A stretch of DNA of 64,000 bases from Aegilops tauschii subsp. strangulata (GCF_002575655.3 NC_053040.3:159093148-159157147), one strand, 5' to 3'; positions 44,304 through 55,476 are shown, counted from the first letter of the stretch. Made by a program: numbers and translations. Notes: generated by a model from the letters alone, not told the origin.

Positions 44304-46863
44304 TTACTCTGTCATCTGAAGTTCCAAAATTAAATTCAGCATTTTTGGTGCCTATTCCATTCTGCCGCAGGCGCCGGCACTGATCAACAAACCATTCATT
44401 TTTGCGGACTAAATGTAGGGCAAACCTTATTACCTTCAGCACCCTTGCTCTGACAACAAAGAACCTGGCGAATATAATCTCCGGTAAGGTCCCTTAGTAG
44501 GAGTTCAAAGTAATTTTTGAGAGATGCGGATCTAGGCATTCGACGTGATTGTTATATTGTATCACATTATCCACCACTGGGCCTAATCTTATTTGCAAAC
44601 GAAGAAAACATGTTAGTGCCTACATGCAGTTTTGAACACTACTAAAGGCCTATTTGGTTTGCAGGATTTGTAAAATGCACTAACATGACATCTTTGATCT
44701 GACATGATTAACATGGGCATTTTATTACATTCTAGAAAAATGTAGCCTTCTTCACAAGAGGTTGGAGTGGATGAAAAGTTCCCTAAGAAAACTAGTACAG
44801 ATGAATCCAAAGGAGAAATGCTTATTGATCGTAACCATATGGATCAAGCAACCAATATGGGGGGACATGTATGTACTGAAATCCATCAAAAGAATCCTTC
44901 AGAAATCGTAGTACATTGTCATTGTAAACTTGGAAAAAGGTGTCACAAATTGAACTCCCTTATGGTTAACATTTAACAAGAAAGGAACATCACCTCAATA
45001 TATAGCTTCTCCCGGCATGGAAAGCATCTCATGAAACTGAAAACTTGCTCCAGGTTGGGGCCGATAGATTCTAGTGCCAAGACCTTCACTGTGCGCAGTT
45101 TCGGGGTCTGAATGACAGACGAACAAACATCTTCAAAATTATAAATAATGTTAATTTGTAGAAGGAGAGGTAGAAGGCGGTTGTTGTACCTGAACGGGTG
45201 TGGATCCAATAACAAGTTCGGAGTATTCGTCAGACGAGTAGTCCACCACTGACAATTTCGGCGCAGAAATGACATTGATTCTTGTTGGACCTTCTTGATC
45301 AACTACAAGTAATCTCTCAAGTGCAGGTGTGTCCTCAGTGACCATACCGTGGTACACATCTTGTGATATCTTCCTATCGCACCAGAAACACACAGAAATA
45401 GTCCGGAGAGTCATGGAGGTGATGTGGAAGGTGAGCTTCTCAAGCTGATCTAGGGCGGGGGACCGGAACCAGTCGTCAAGCTTGGCTCGGTCCTTGCCAT
45501 TGGATTAGAACTTGCCCATTCTAGGGCCTCTTGTTAGACCAAGGTGACTGTCGAGGATCTTGGAGAATGCATCCAAGCTTTTGTGATAGCCATGGCAGGG
45601 CTCGTGGGTGTCGATGAGGTCGAGAGGGCTAGAGTTCCATAGGGGGCACCACCGCCGGGAAAGGACGGTTGTCTGCGCCCCATATTTGATTGGGAGGAGG
45701 GAGATGATGACTCTCAACATATCATCGGGGAGGCTGCTGATGAAGTCTAGGCCTGCTGGAGTCGCTTGCAGTTCTAGCTTGCCCCGCCTCCGCTTGTTGG
45801 CAACCCCGTTCTCCACCTCCTGAGTCTCCTTGTCAGCGACGCTTTCTGATAGAAATGGGAGTACAGGGAATATTTAGTTAAACAGGGCAATAGAAAAGTG
45901 TGTTGGTAACTAGAAGTTATTAGGTAGGAATATAGTAAGAAAAGGGAATAACAATTGGTTGCTTAAATACTACGCAATTCATTTGATATTGCTGGGTAAG
46001 TCAACATGCAGATAGTTGAAAAGAAAACTTACTTCGAACAAAGTCTGGACGGATGATATCATCGGGGAAGTTAGCATCTATCTCATGACTAGGCCCTTTT
46101 ATGTGAAGTGCAATTCTAGTGCCAGCTTTCAGTTCATAAAACTTAGAGATTTCTTTCCAAAAGCCAGTGCCAAAATAGGAGTCACCATGTTCATCAAGTC
46201 TTACAGTAGCAATGATTGTAAATCCATGGTTTGTGTGCAGTATGACATCCGTGGAGCCTTGATCTATGTAAACGGAAAAATTGTGCACTACAGATTCTGT
46301 TGCATAGCGAGGGATGTTCTGCAGAAAATGGTAGGATTGTTAAATAAAATATGGTAACATGCAAATATGGGCCCAAATTGAAAGAACTGTACAGCAGTCG
46401 AAATCGAAGGACAAAAATCCATAATTAAACAGATAGGGTAAACATGATGTCATGGAAATATGAGAGTAATCGAAAGAACAATACATCATTAATTTGCCTA
46501 ATATAGAAAGAAGAGGGGGGAAATCCCCTTTGACGTATATGGTGCATGTGGCACCTTTTATCCAAATTTAGCAATATTTAGAATATGTTCAGGAAAGTAG
46601 GCCATGCCAACCGATTTAGGGTGAGATTGAACATATCATGCGCGTGCTCAAGTTATCTGGTACGGAGAGATGGAATCTCTGGCGGCGGTCGCAAAGTCCT
46701 GAAGTGTCGGCGCACTGTACATTCTATGAATGAAAGAAAACCCTCAAATCAGCTTGAATAAAAATGAATTCACGGCGATTTCCGCCGGGTGATTAAAGGA
46801 GGCAGATGAACTGGGATAAGAGATGAGATAATATCTCGCTAAATTAGTTACCTTGTCGTCCAT
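44304..46863 (-). pseudogene. Chimeric B3-like / F-box gene, copy 2
   Basis: Exon 1 is 46863-46852 (Met-Asp-Asp-Lys). Exon 2 (about 46724 down to 46638) has CAG where copy 1 has TAG. Exon 3 (about 46320-46030) reads YATESVVHNFSVYIDQGSTD with the B3-like core intact. The F-box exon begins near 45835 (ISSLPDDMLRVIISLLPIKY). Damage: TAA at 45505-45507 (MGKF*) and an in-frame deletion of about 246 bp that removes part of the leucine-rich region (copy 1 positions 9225-9470). The tryptophan codon that is TGA in copy 1 is intact here. The stop codon is TAA at 44304-44306. Sharing of the fusion and splice sites shows the chimera existed before the two CACTA copies separated. Confidence 0.75.
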
Positions 46864-47331
46864 GAGAAAGAACCCTCAGTACGGTAGATTCCCCAACCGA
46901 GCGGAGCTAGGTAGACCGCGAGCAGCGTCGAGAAAGTCGATGGCGATAGGCGGCGGCAAGCGAAAGTGGCTAAATGCGGTGGGCTTTGTCGGCAGCCTGG
47001 CGGCGGCGGCAGGTGTCGAGCTAAGTGTTTACCGCCGGTCCGCCGCGATAGGCGGTGCCATGGCATAGACGTAGAGGAGCTTGTGTAGGTGTGAATGGGG
47101 AACGTACCGGAGGGGCCGAGGGGGTGGCGGGCGGGGTGAGGGTTTTTGTGACGTGGGGATGGTGAGGGTTTTCTTTTTTCTTTTTTGAATTGGGTGGTGA
47201 GGGTTTTCTGTTCCACAAAGAAGTTTTGAGGCGACGGTTTACTAGAGCCAACCGTGTGTGATTGACGCAACAGGCAAAATGAAAGTCATTGCACACGGTT
47301 CCAATTTTGGGAACCGTGTGTGATTGACGTA

Positions 47332-47562
47332 CTACCTCCGTCCTGGTTTATTGGTCCCCTTTGTAATTTTTACCAAATTTTGACCAAATATTTAACTAAG
47401 AAATGTTTATGCATGTCATCAAAAATTATATCATTGAACACTATGCGCAAATACCCATCCAACGATATAATTTTTGCTGACCTGCACTAACATTTTGTCA
47501 GTTAAACCTTTGGTCAAAATTTAACACAAATTACAAAGGGGATCAATAAAAGACGGAGGTAG
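47332..47562. mobile_element. Stowaway-like MITE, 231 bp
   Basis: Terminal inverted repeats CTACCTCCGTC...GACGGAGGTAG. The arms continue to pair imperfectly inward (GGTTTATTGGTCCCC with GGGGATCAATAAA; ACCAAATTTTGACC with GGTCAAAATTT). The left flank is TA; the right flank is AT, so the duplication is degenerate. CTCCCTCCGTCC-type ends are typical of Triticeae Stowaway elements. Half of the same insertion survives in CACTA-1 at about 7287-7348. Confidence 0.8.
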
Positions 47563-47688
47563 ATTCCATCAACCGAACTGATTGCATCCATATCCCACGG
47601 TTAGACATAAGTAAACATAGATTAAACATACTCAGACATAGATAATAAGCGTACACGTACACAAGCATAGTTCAACCATAAGTACATA
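47563..47688 (-). other. 3' flank remnant of zf-XS gene in CACTA-2
   Basis: Matches the complement of about 7195-7290 (CATAGATAATAAGCGTACAC). The coding part would lie beyond 47689, where another CACTA is inserted. Confidence 0.7.
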
Positions 47689-48190
47689 CACTACTGCAGG
47701 ATGCTGCTAACACGACACTATGATCAGAGACCCTTGGACGAAACTGTGTGCGGTGCAATAATCGCAAACGGTGGTGTAAAAAACCGTTAAAAAAGGTGCA
47801 AAACCTTTGCGATGGAGGATGCATCAAACACGGTTCAGATTTTAGTTGCGTGTGCGATGCAGGGCATACGGTTCAGTTCAATTAACTGTTCGTGATGAGA
47901 GGAACAAAAGAAACGGGCAGCCAGATGAAGGTGTGTGCCATATACAGCATACAGTTCACTCGGATGAATTGTTTGTGATTAGGAACACAAAAGAAACGGT
48001 CAGCCAGAACAAGGTGTGTGTGATATACGGCATGCGGTTCACTCGGATGAACTGTTTGTGTTGAGACAAGAGAACAGAAACGGTTCAATATAACAAGATG
48101 TGTGTGATGCGCGGCAAACAGGTATGTTATCAGAAATGTGTGCGAAGATTGATAATAACACAGACGATTGCTTCTAATAAGACGTATGTG
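47689..48190 (+). repeat. CACTA-2b terminus and subterminal repeats
   Basis: Repeat words as in the other members (GGTTCACTCGGATGAACTG, TTTGTGATTAGG), interrupted at about 48198 by the 5S-like insertion and continuing near 48540-48660. Confidence 0.8.
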
Positions 48191-48227
48191 ATATGCGGGG
48201 ACGGGTGGTCATCCAGATACGCCATAA

Positions 48228-48473
48228 GGATGCGAAGAGGCATCCTTTATCAGCAAGGACTAGCTGTTCCACCAGTAGCTCATGTAAGAGAACTCTCAAG
48301 TTAAGTGTTCTCAGGCTGGAGCAGCCATCAGATGGGTGACTGGATGGGAAGTTGTGTTGATGTTAAATTAACTGATAGGACGGGTCGTATTTGTCAAATT
48401 AAATGACTGATACGACCCAGTCCATGAGTTAATTTAACCTCGAGATCCTTGTTTTTTTATTTTTTTATTTTTT
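48228..48473 (+). ncRNA. 5S rRNA-derived element (candidate 5S-type SINE or Cassandra-like relic)
   Basis: Positions about 48228-48360 follow plant 5S rRNA: it opens GGATGCG, and 48282-48360 contains GAGAACTCTCAAGTTAAG, then a GTGTTCTC A-box-like stretch, GATGGGTGAC (48331-48340, the C box of the pol III internal promoter) and TGGGAAGTTGTGTTG. It is diverged, so it is not a functional 5S gene. Two hairpins are present: GGATGC/GCATCC at 48228-48245, and a long one with arms TTAAATTAACT (48363-48373) and AGTTAATTTAA (48427-48437), inner arms GGACGGGTCGTA and TACGACCCAGTCC. T-runs at 48452-48473 follow, suitable as a pol III terminator or a T-rich SINE tail. It interrupts the CACTA subterminal repeats. 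Confidence 0.6.
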
Positions 48474-48868
48474 AACACATGTTAAAGAAGGTCTACCGCA
48501 TTACTTTTTGACAATGTCTGATTCGTGGCATACAGTTGATCCATCCGACCTATTTGTGATGGAATAAGCCGTGTGTGTTGTGGGCAAACGCTTGCTAGTA
48601 TTCAACCGTTTGCGATTGATGAATTCATCACCGACGGGTTCCCTAGTGTGGTCCGTGTTCATCTGATCATCATCTACTTCTTGTGCTAGCTCGATGTTCC
48701 TTCTATGCTAAGTTTCCATTAATTGATGGTGTTTTATGAACACGCCACCGTTTCCCGCCATTTTCTCACATGTTTCCCGCCACCCGGCGATATGGCACAT
48801 AAACCTAGGCGGCGCGCGATGCACCGAGGCAATAAGCGTAGCCTGTAGTACATCCACCTTTTCCAAGC

Positions 48869-49540
48869 ATGCCAACTCACCAAAGCGCCGCCTCTGCCAT
48901 CAACCTCGTCGACGAGGAAAATGAGAAGGCGGCACGTCCCGTCGAGGCCGAGACGCTCCTCGGCAACGCGATGGGCGATACCGTGATGCGCGTCATCGCC
49001 AAGGTTGACCAGACCTTTGGCGCATGCCGCTTGAGCACCGTGGATCAAGATAGGCATGACAGCGCCGATAGGCTGCAGCTCGCCGCACAACATGATCGAT
49101 GGCGCGCCGTAGAGCAAGCTAGGCGTGTCCGCGCCAATAGGATGCGGTTCGCCGCACGGCGAGACCGTTGGAGCGCCGTAGAGTGAGAGGCACGGCACGC
49201 CACACAGCAAGAGAGGATCCATCGATGCTTGCCTGCTGTCGACACGGCGACGCAGCTGGGTACACTTCCCGTCAGTACCACCGTTCACATGGGTGGCGCC
49301 GTTCGCCTTGTCCGCGGCCCACTGGATGCCAGTGCGTTGGTCCGTAGGCTCGACCGCCTCCTTGGCCCAGGTGTCCACCTAGGCGCAGTAGAGAAACATG
49401 GCCGTCGCATCCTCGAGCTGGTGATCTCCAACGAAATAGGCATCTTGGAGCTCCAGATCACGCTCCAGATGTACCGCGAGTGTGTCGACCGCTTGGACGA
49501 ATACCTGCACGAGTTCAGGCAGAGCCAAGAGCTACCATAG
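48869..49540 (+). pseudogene. Unknown plant protein (CACTA-2b), one in-frame TGA
   Basis: One reading frame from ATG at 48869 to TAG at 49540 is broken only by TGA at 49184-49186. CGA-to-TGA would explain it, since the surrounding Arg-rich repeat (HDRWRAVEQARRV, RDRWSAVE) makes Arg likely. The product is about 223 residues. The N-terminal half carries repeated R-x-A-A-x-x-D-R-W-x-A-V-E units; the C-terminal half (LVRRLDRLLGPGVHLGAVEK, then EIGILELQITLQMYRECVDR) looks helical. I do not recognise a named domain. Confidence 0.55.
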
Positions 49541-49911
49541 GCAAGGGCTGCTGGTCATGGTCTCATGGACGCGGTTTATTTGTTGAGTCGTTTCGACGTG
49601 GATAGCTATGTATTCACAGCAATCATAGTATTGCTCTGTTTATTCCTCCGTTTCAATGTGTGTACTATGTTTTCCGTTCTTATATGTTATGTTTCAATGT
49701 GTGTATATATGCTTTCCATTCTATATATGTGGATAATAACAGCTAGATTCAAATTAGTATACAAAAACAGATAGAAAATGGAATTCATAATATATATATA
49801 TATAAATTGTTCATTTGTTCATCACAGAATATATATAATATCATCACATATACGTGATGATACTTAACTACTACGTACAATGCATAAAATTGAAAATGAA
49901 CAATACTAAAA
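49541..49911. other. AT-rich spacer between convergent genes
   Basis: 3' flank of both converging genes. TG/TA-rich with ATATATATATATAA near 49791. No gene. Confidence 0.5.
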
Positions 49912-50518
49912 CTAATAATCCCTCCTAGGGCTAGTATTCCAACAGCCCCTCGCCAGCAGCTCCCTGGTGCGCGGCGTCTTCCCAGTGCGGAGGCAGTACT
50001 CCGCCTCCTCCGCCTCGCAGCGCTTGACGTACTGATCTGCCTCTTGCTGGCGGACGCGCGCGAACGATCTTGCCATTTTGTTGGCCGCCCACCAGAGCTC
50101 CTCGTCGGTGGCACGCTGGAGCTTATCGGCCCACCTTCATGCAGCGACGACGCGCCCAACGCCTATGACCTTCCTTGCGAAGTACCCGTCTTCGTACACC
50201 TCCTCGGCACGACGACGCGCCCGCCCCAAAGCTCCGCCGCCTCCTTTTTTCAGGCGGCATTACGGCCTTCACAGGCCACCTGGTACCTGGCTTCCTCCTC
50301 CGCCATCTCCTTCTTGAATGCCACTTGCCTGGCTTTCTCAGCCGGCGGCAGTGACTTCCACAGACAAAGATTATGCTGGCCCCAAAACCAATCCAAAGTT
50401 GGGGGGTCCGGCGCAACCTCGTCCGGCGGCGCGTAGGGGTCCTAGTCGCTTCTATTCGAGTGAGCGTCCTCGGGGGCGGCGACTCCTCGCCGGCGCGTGG
50501 GCATACCGGTGGCGCCAT
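49912..50518 (-). pseudogene. Broken charged-helix protein gene (CACTA-2b)
   Basis: It starts at ATG 50518 (MAPPVCPRAGEESPPP) and can be followed only by changing frames. Segments are LDWFWGQHNLCLWKSLPPAE, then KARQVAFKKEMAEEEARYQV, then EEVYEDGYFARKVIGVGRVV, then DKLQRATDEELWWAANKMAR, and YCLRTGKTPRTRELLARGCW to TAG at 49912-49914. At least three frameshifts are needed. Composition and style resemble the intact small protein at 31813-32187. I do not recognise the family. Confidence 0.5.
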
Positions 50519-50542
50519 GGCAGAGATTTGAGAGAGAGAGAC

Positions 50543-50662
<120 letters not shown>

Positions 50663-50797
50663 ATAGAGAGAGAGAGAGGGCGAGCGAGGGGAGGATCTAG
50701 ATGAGAATGCAGGAGGGACGACGTGAGCAAGGTAGTATTTATTGGCGGCCGGAATCTAGATCGACGGGGACAGTACACACGCCGGTCGCCGGAATTT

Positions 50798-51163
50798 CAG
50801 TACTGCAGGTTGCTGCTAACGCGACACTACGATCAGAGACCCTTCGACGAAACTGTGTGCGATGCCATAATCACAAACGGTGGTGAAAAAACCGTCAAAA
50901 AAGGTGCAAAACGTTTGCGATGGAGGATGCATCAAACACGGTTCAGATTTTAGTTCCGTGTGCGATGCAGGGCATACGGTTCAGCTCAATTAACTGTTTA
51001 CGATGAGGAGGAACAAAAGAAACGGGCAGCCAGATGGAGGTGTGTGCGATATACAGCATACAGTTCACTCGGATGAACTGTTTGCGTTGAGACATGAGAA
51101 CAAAAACGATTCAACTTAACAAGACGTGTGTGTTGTGCAATGGGATTGCATACAGAACAACAA

Positions 51164-51194
<31 letters not shown>

Positions 51195-51246
51195 TTATAA
51201 GGACATGCTTGCATAACCAAATTAAACATCCACTTACATACACGAC
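50798..51246 (+). mobile_element. CACTA-4: left end of a further family member, truncated
   Basis: CAGTACTGCAGGTTGCTGCT at 50798 is a mutated terminus (CACTA changed to CAGTA) after flank TTT. Subterminal repeats follow to about 51150, then a (CA)n run at about 51168-51194. TTGCATAACCAAATTAAACA next matches the 3' flank of the exonuclease gene (compare 42532-42556). The element is cut at about 51246 by other sequence. Confidence 0.7.
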
Positions 51247-51759
51247 AAAAAAAGACACATCCGTGACATTTTGGGCCGAACGAAATTTTTTCCTGTCATG
51301 CTTACGACACTTCTATGACGATAATTGTGACAAAACCCGGTATCATCATAGATGTGGTGGGGTCCTACTTCTATGACAAAAAATCATGACAGAAAATGGG
51401 CTTTTCGTCCTGGGCGGGCCGGAGACGCAGCTTCATGACATTCTTTGGGCCGTCCATGACGGAAAAAACCGTGGTAGAAGCGAGGGCGAGGAAAATATCG
51501 GGGGAGTCCCGGTTTCGGTGGGTGGTCGGGGGCCGAGTGATGCGCGTTTCTCTCGTACGTACGCGCATGTGTGCGAGGCGTTGGGCTCTAACTGAACCCG
51601 AGCGAGGCGTTGGGCTCTAACTGAACCCGAGCGATTGCACTGCATGCTACACGTTACTGAATCCGAGCGATCGATCGATCCCTTGCTGTTAACTGAACCC
51701 GAGTGATTCCTTCGCTACTGCTGCTAACTGAAACCGATTGATGCTGCCTCTGGTTGAAT

Positions 51760-52200
51760 AGTTAGCATTGTTGGGGGGGTTGGATGAACAGTTCCCAGTG
51801 GGGGGTTGGATGAACAGGACCCCGTGGTAGTAGAGGACGTTGCCGCTGGATGAACAGGACCCTGATCGATCGAGCCGGTTGGGGGTGGATGAACAGGACC
51901 TCGTGGAGGGCTGGATGAACAGGACCCCGTGGAGGGCTGGTTGAATAGTAGCCGGTGGAGGGATGGTTGAACAGTAGCCAGTGGAGGGCTGGATGAACAG
52001 TAGCCCATGGAGGGGTGGTTGAACAGGACCCCGTGGAGAGGGCTGGTTGAACAGTAGCCGGTGGAGGAGCGCGCTGTGGAGGCTGGATGAACAGGAGCCC
52101 GTGGATGAACAGTTGTAGATGGAGGCTGGAGGAGGTCGATGGTGGATGAACAGGAGCCCGTGGAGGCAGTCGACGGTGGAGATGAATAGTATCTCGTGGA
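51760..52200. repeat. Minisatellite built on GATGAACAGGACCCCGTGGA
   Basis: About 15 imperfect units of 24-34 bp with GGATGAACAG or GGTTGAACAG followed by GACCCCGTGGAGGG or TAGCCCGTGGAGG. Long frames on the minus strand across it have no credible domain and exist because the unit lacks stops. Confidence 0.8.
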
Positions 52201-52600
52201 GTCCCGTTTTGCGGTACGCCACACCCCTCCCAATGAACAGGACCCCCGTTTCGACCGTAGCGCTCCAACACAAGTCTGTTTCCTCTGTTTTGCGGTACGC
52301 CACACCCCTCCCAATCAACAGGACCCCGTTTCAACGGTTTTGCGGTATGCCAGACCCCTCTCGATGAACAGGATCCCGTTTCGACCGTGGCCGGTCGAAC
52401 ACAAGGCCGTTTCCTTTGTTCTATAGTACGCCAGGCCTCGTTTCCATCGGCTGTTCCGTCCAAGCCGGTTGGCTCCCGATGAACAGGGTGTATTCCGACC
52501 CAGTTGGTTGCCTCCTGGTGAACAGGATGTTGTTTCTCCGTTCCGACCCAGCCGGTTCGCTGCCCGATGAACAGGACGCTGTTGCTGACGTCTGTTGCCT
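52195..52600. repeat. Second minisatellite (TTTTGCGGTACGCCACACCC units)
   Basis: Three to four units of 50-90 bp with GCGGTACGCCACACCCCTCC, AATGAACAGGA and CCGTTTCGACCG, then a related set with TTCCGACCCAGCCGGTT at about 52490-52570. The shared word GATGAACAGGA links it to the minisatellite on its left. Confidence 0.7.
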
Positions 52601-55080
52601 CTCCATGTACACAAGCCCTGGTCGTCTGTATATATATATGCGCGAGTAGGCGTTCGAGACCCCGCCCGCATGTACGTACGTGGCCGTATTTACTTTCTTG
52701 CACCCTGGCCGTTGTACGTACGTGTACATGCTACGTGTGCGCCTCTACTACGACACGTGCACGCCTCTACATCGACCAGTATGTACGTACACATTCGCGA
52801 CCAGAATGACAACGCTACGTACACTTCGAGCAGGTGGGTGCCGACTGTCAGGCACTTCCTTGCGTGCGAAGATATAACTGGTGGGTCCGACTTGTCAGCA
52901 GGGGGAATTTTTTTTCGTGAAATATAGAGGCCCTTCTGGTGGGTCCCAGATGTCAGGTGGAGGAATCATTATTTTGCGTGTAATAAGGAGGTGTTTCCTT
53001 GTGTGCGGCCATGGACCCAGCTGTCAGCCTCTCCATGTAAAGTCAACGTCCGATGGATGTCGTTCGTTGACCACGTTGACCACGGCGCGCCGAGAGCACC
53101 AGGGCGGTGGACGACGGCGAGGCCTAGGAAGAGGATGACACGGAGCTGGGGAAGACGCGGCAGTGGATGCCCATGCGGAGAGGAGTACGAGGGTTCACTG
53201 GTTCGGCTGCGTTGTGAGCCTGCCGTCGCCGCAGGGCCTGCGGTGGGAGTAGTAGGGGTGGTGAGGCCTCAACGGCAGCACAACCGGCCACTGGAGGCAG
53301 GAGCAGGCGGTCTTGCCGGCGCTGGTTTGGGCGGTTGGTGCAAGAAGAGCAGCGATTGAAGAAACAACAGGACCGTTCGATTCAAATCCAACGGTCACTT
53401 CTGCTAGAATCGTTTGTTGACTAAGTTCACAAAGCCCTGCGTACGCGTCAACTTAGTAGGCCCACAGGTCAGCCTCCGAACCGATGCTCCCCAGATGTCA
53501 GTGGGAGGAATCATTTTTTCGCGTAATAAGGAGGCAGTTGATTGCGTGCGGCCAGGCTAGCGGAGGGAGTAGGGTGGGCCGGTGAAGCCTGCGCGGAATG
53601 ACAGCGGGCCACAAGAGGAGGGAGCAGGCAGTCCCGCCGGCACTGGTTTAGGCGGCTGGAGCAGGAAGATCAGAGATTTAAGTAGCACGTTGGCCCTTGG
53701 ATGGACATCCAACAGTCACTGCTGCTAGAATCGTGTGTTGACTGACAAAGCCTTGCGTAAACAAGTCAGCCTCAAAATTTGTGGCGTGTACAGCCCATTT
53801 TCTATTATTTTTATAATTTTTACTCATTTTCTAATTCATATGGAATTTATTGCAGCCCATTTTCCATTTTTAGAATTGCTGCCCATTTTCTGGTCAGTGC
53901 CACGGTTAAAAAATTGAACTAAAAATGTGCGAAATTTTGAAAATTCACAATTTTTTCCTGGGGAAAAAATATTCTTAATCCAAAAATTATTAGCCATACT
54001 AAAACAATTTTAAAAATAAATTAGTACTATGTCATGTTAAAATCCAATGAAATATAAAATATCACTGAAGAACAAAAACAAAAAAGAGACTAATTTTCCC
54101 ATTTACATTTAACAGATACTGACCAAACGCTTTGGCCAGGCCGGAATGCATCCCTCCTTGTCTTGAAAGATTTGCAGCCCAGTAAGTCAGAGAAAACAAA
54201 TAGGCCTAGCTTGGGCATTCTTCAAAAAGAAATAGTGTCCTACCTATTTTCCCAAACAAAATACTTCTGGGCTGGTCATGTTGTTAGACGGGCCACAGAG
54301 ACCGCACAACCCAGTTTATAGCCTGCTCCTCTGGAAAAATCCTCAAAACAAATTGTGCAATTCTGACGTTAATTGACTATACGTTGAAAATGGTGTGGGT
54401 CCGAGATATCAGCAGGGTGGATTAGAGTAAAAAACGAGGGGTGCATCTTAGTAGTAAAAGAGGCGCTTTGCTTATGTTCGGGAGCGGACCTGGTGGGTCC
54501 GTACTGTCATACTCACATCTACAATCCTCTCCCGATTCACTATGTTGACAGGGCCAGATGGCGGCGCCGCGGCGAGCGCACCAAGGCGGAGGATAAAGTG
54601 ATGTCCCCAATGTTTTGGGCTGGGTTCGACATTCTTATTGAAAAATAAAAATGGACCAGAACTATTTACGACGTTGACTACGATTTGCATGGGTCCACTG
54701 GTTGCAGGAAGAAAATGGTGGGAGAAAGAAGACTGGTCGCTATCTTTGCCTAAGAATTATATCGACACTATCATAGGAAATAATATCCTCCTGTTAAATC
54801 GTGAATTTAAAGAACTGGTACATGAGCATTTAGCTTTATTTATTTACTTATTTATGTTTAGGGGACCATGAGCATGTACCTGGGCCGGATTCATGTGAGA
54901 GCCTCCCTTCCAGTTAATTATGGGCTCCTCTATTGGGCCTTCATCAGTGGGCTGCATGTTATCAACAAGTGGAAAATGTGTTCCTACGAAAAATAGTATG
55001 CGCTATGTACGTACGGGGCACTAAAGGATGGGACCGTGCAACGACTTCCAAAACATTGTTTTTGTCGTTCTAACAACACA

Positions 55081-55086
55081 TTTATT
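55081..55086 (-). terminator. Polyadenylation signal of the DUF295 gene
   Basis: TTTATT on the + strand is AATAAA on the coding strand, about 390 bp after the stop codon at 55477. The intervening sequence has the look of a 3' UTR. Confidence 0.4.
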
Positions 55087-55476
55087 CAACCAACAGACAA
55101 AATATACTACTGATTGTACATTGAAAACAGCAGCAACAGCAACCAGGGCTGGGGGTGCAACAGAAGCAGTAAGCATGCCAAAAGAGTAAAGACGCAGCTC
55201 TCTCTTCCAAACCAAACATCAACCATCATTACAAAAGGGCTACCAAAAAAGAGCAAGTGTATGCATCAAACCAAAATAAAGATCCTACTACACCAAGTGT
55301 ACGCATCTAAGTAACTGGCTCAGTTAGACGTTACTATTTATTAAGCTGTGGAGATTGGCTGACGACTTGAACCAGATGGATGCCTGACGGGGGAAACTCC
55401 AGCCAGCAGGTCAAAGTCTGATACTTGCGATCCTCTCTCCTACTTTGGGCTGCAGAGCGTGCCGCCACATATCAGG

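Larger units (their letters stand above)
41868..47688 (-). mobile_element. CACTA-2: inverted relative of CACTA-1, far end missing
   Basis: The terminus CACTACTACAGGATGCTGCT begins at 41868 after flank GTA, inside the copia element. Going right it carries subterminal repeats, the exonuclease gene, the B3/F-box gene, a Stowaway-like MITE and the 3' flank of the zf-XS gene, all on the minus strand. This is the reverse of CACTA-1's order. It is cut at 47688 by another CACTA terminus, so the zf-XS coding region and the other end are absent. Confidence 0.85.
51247..55000. mobile_element. Unclassified Triticeae DNA transposon-like region, possibly Mutator-like
   Basis: Begins with sequence rich in ATGACAGAAAATGGGC, GGGCCGTCCATGACGG-type words. 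From general knowledge this kind of sequence is abundant in wheat and often placed with Mutator-like elements. Later parts hold minisatellites (51760-52600) and an internal degenerate duplication: AGGAATCATTATTTTGCGTG at about 52962 and its relative at about 53507; TGCTAGAATCGTTTGTTGAC at about 53402 and its relative at about 53723. 53760-55000 is AT-rich with short G+C-rich islands. No terminal inverted repeat pair could be closed and no transposase frame is present. Confidence 0.4.

Noticed and set aside
47332..47562. CRISPR-like or regulatory palindrome
   Set aside because: The inverted structure is a typical MITE with TIRs.
48228..48360. Functional 5S rRNA gene
   Set aside because: The promoter-like boxes are recognisable, but the 5' half is too diverged and indel-containing, and it is not in a tandem 5S array.
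49565..49774. 69-codon frame with hydrophobic segments
   Set aside because: It lies in the AT-rich 3' flank of the gene at 48869-49540. Hydrophobic codons follow from T-richness, and no supporting features are seen.
51689..52703. Long minus-strand frames of 118-313 codons
   Set aside because: They run through minisatellites in several overlapping frames, have Ser/Pro/Thr-biased composition and show no domain.
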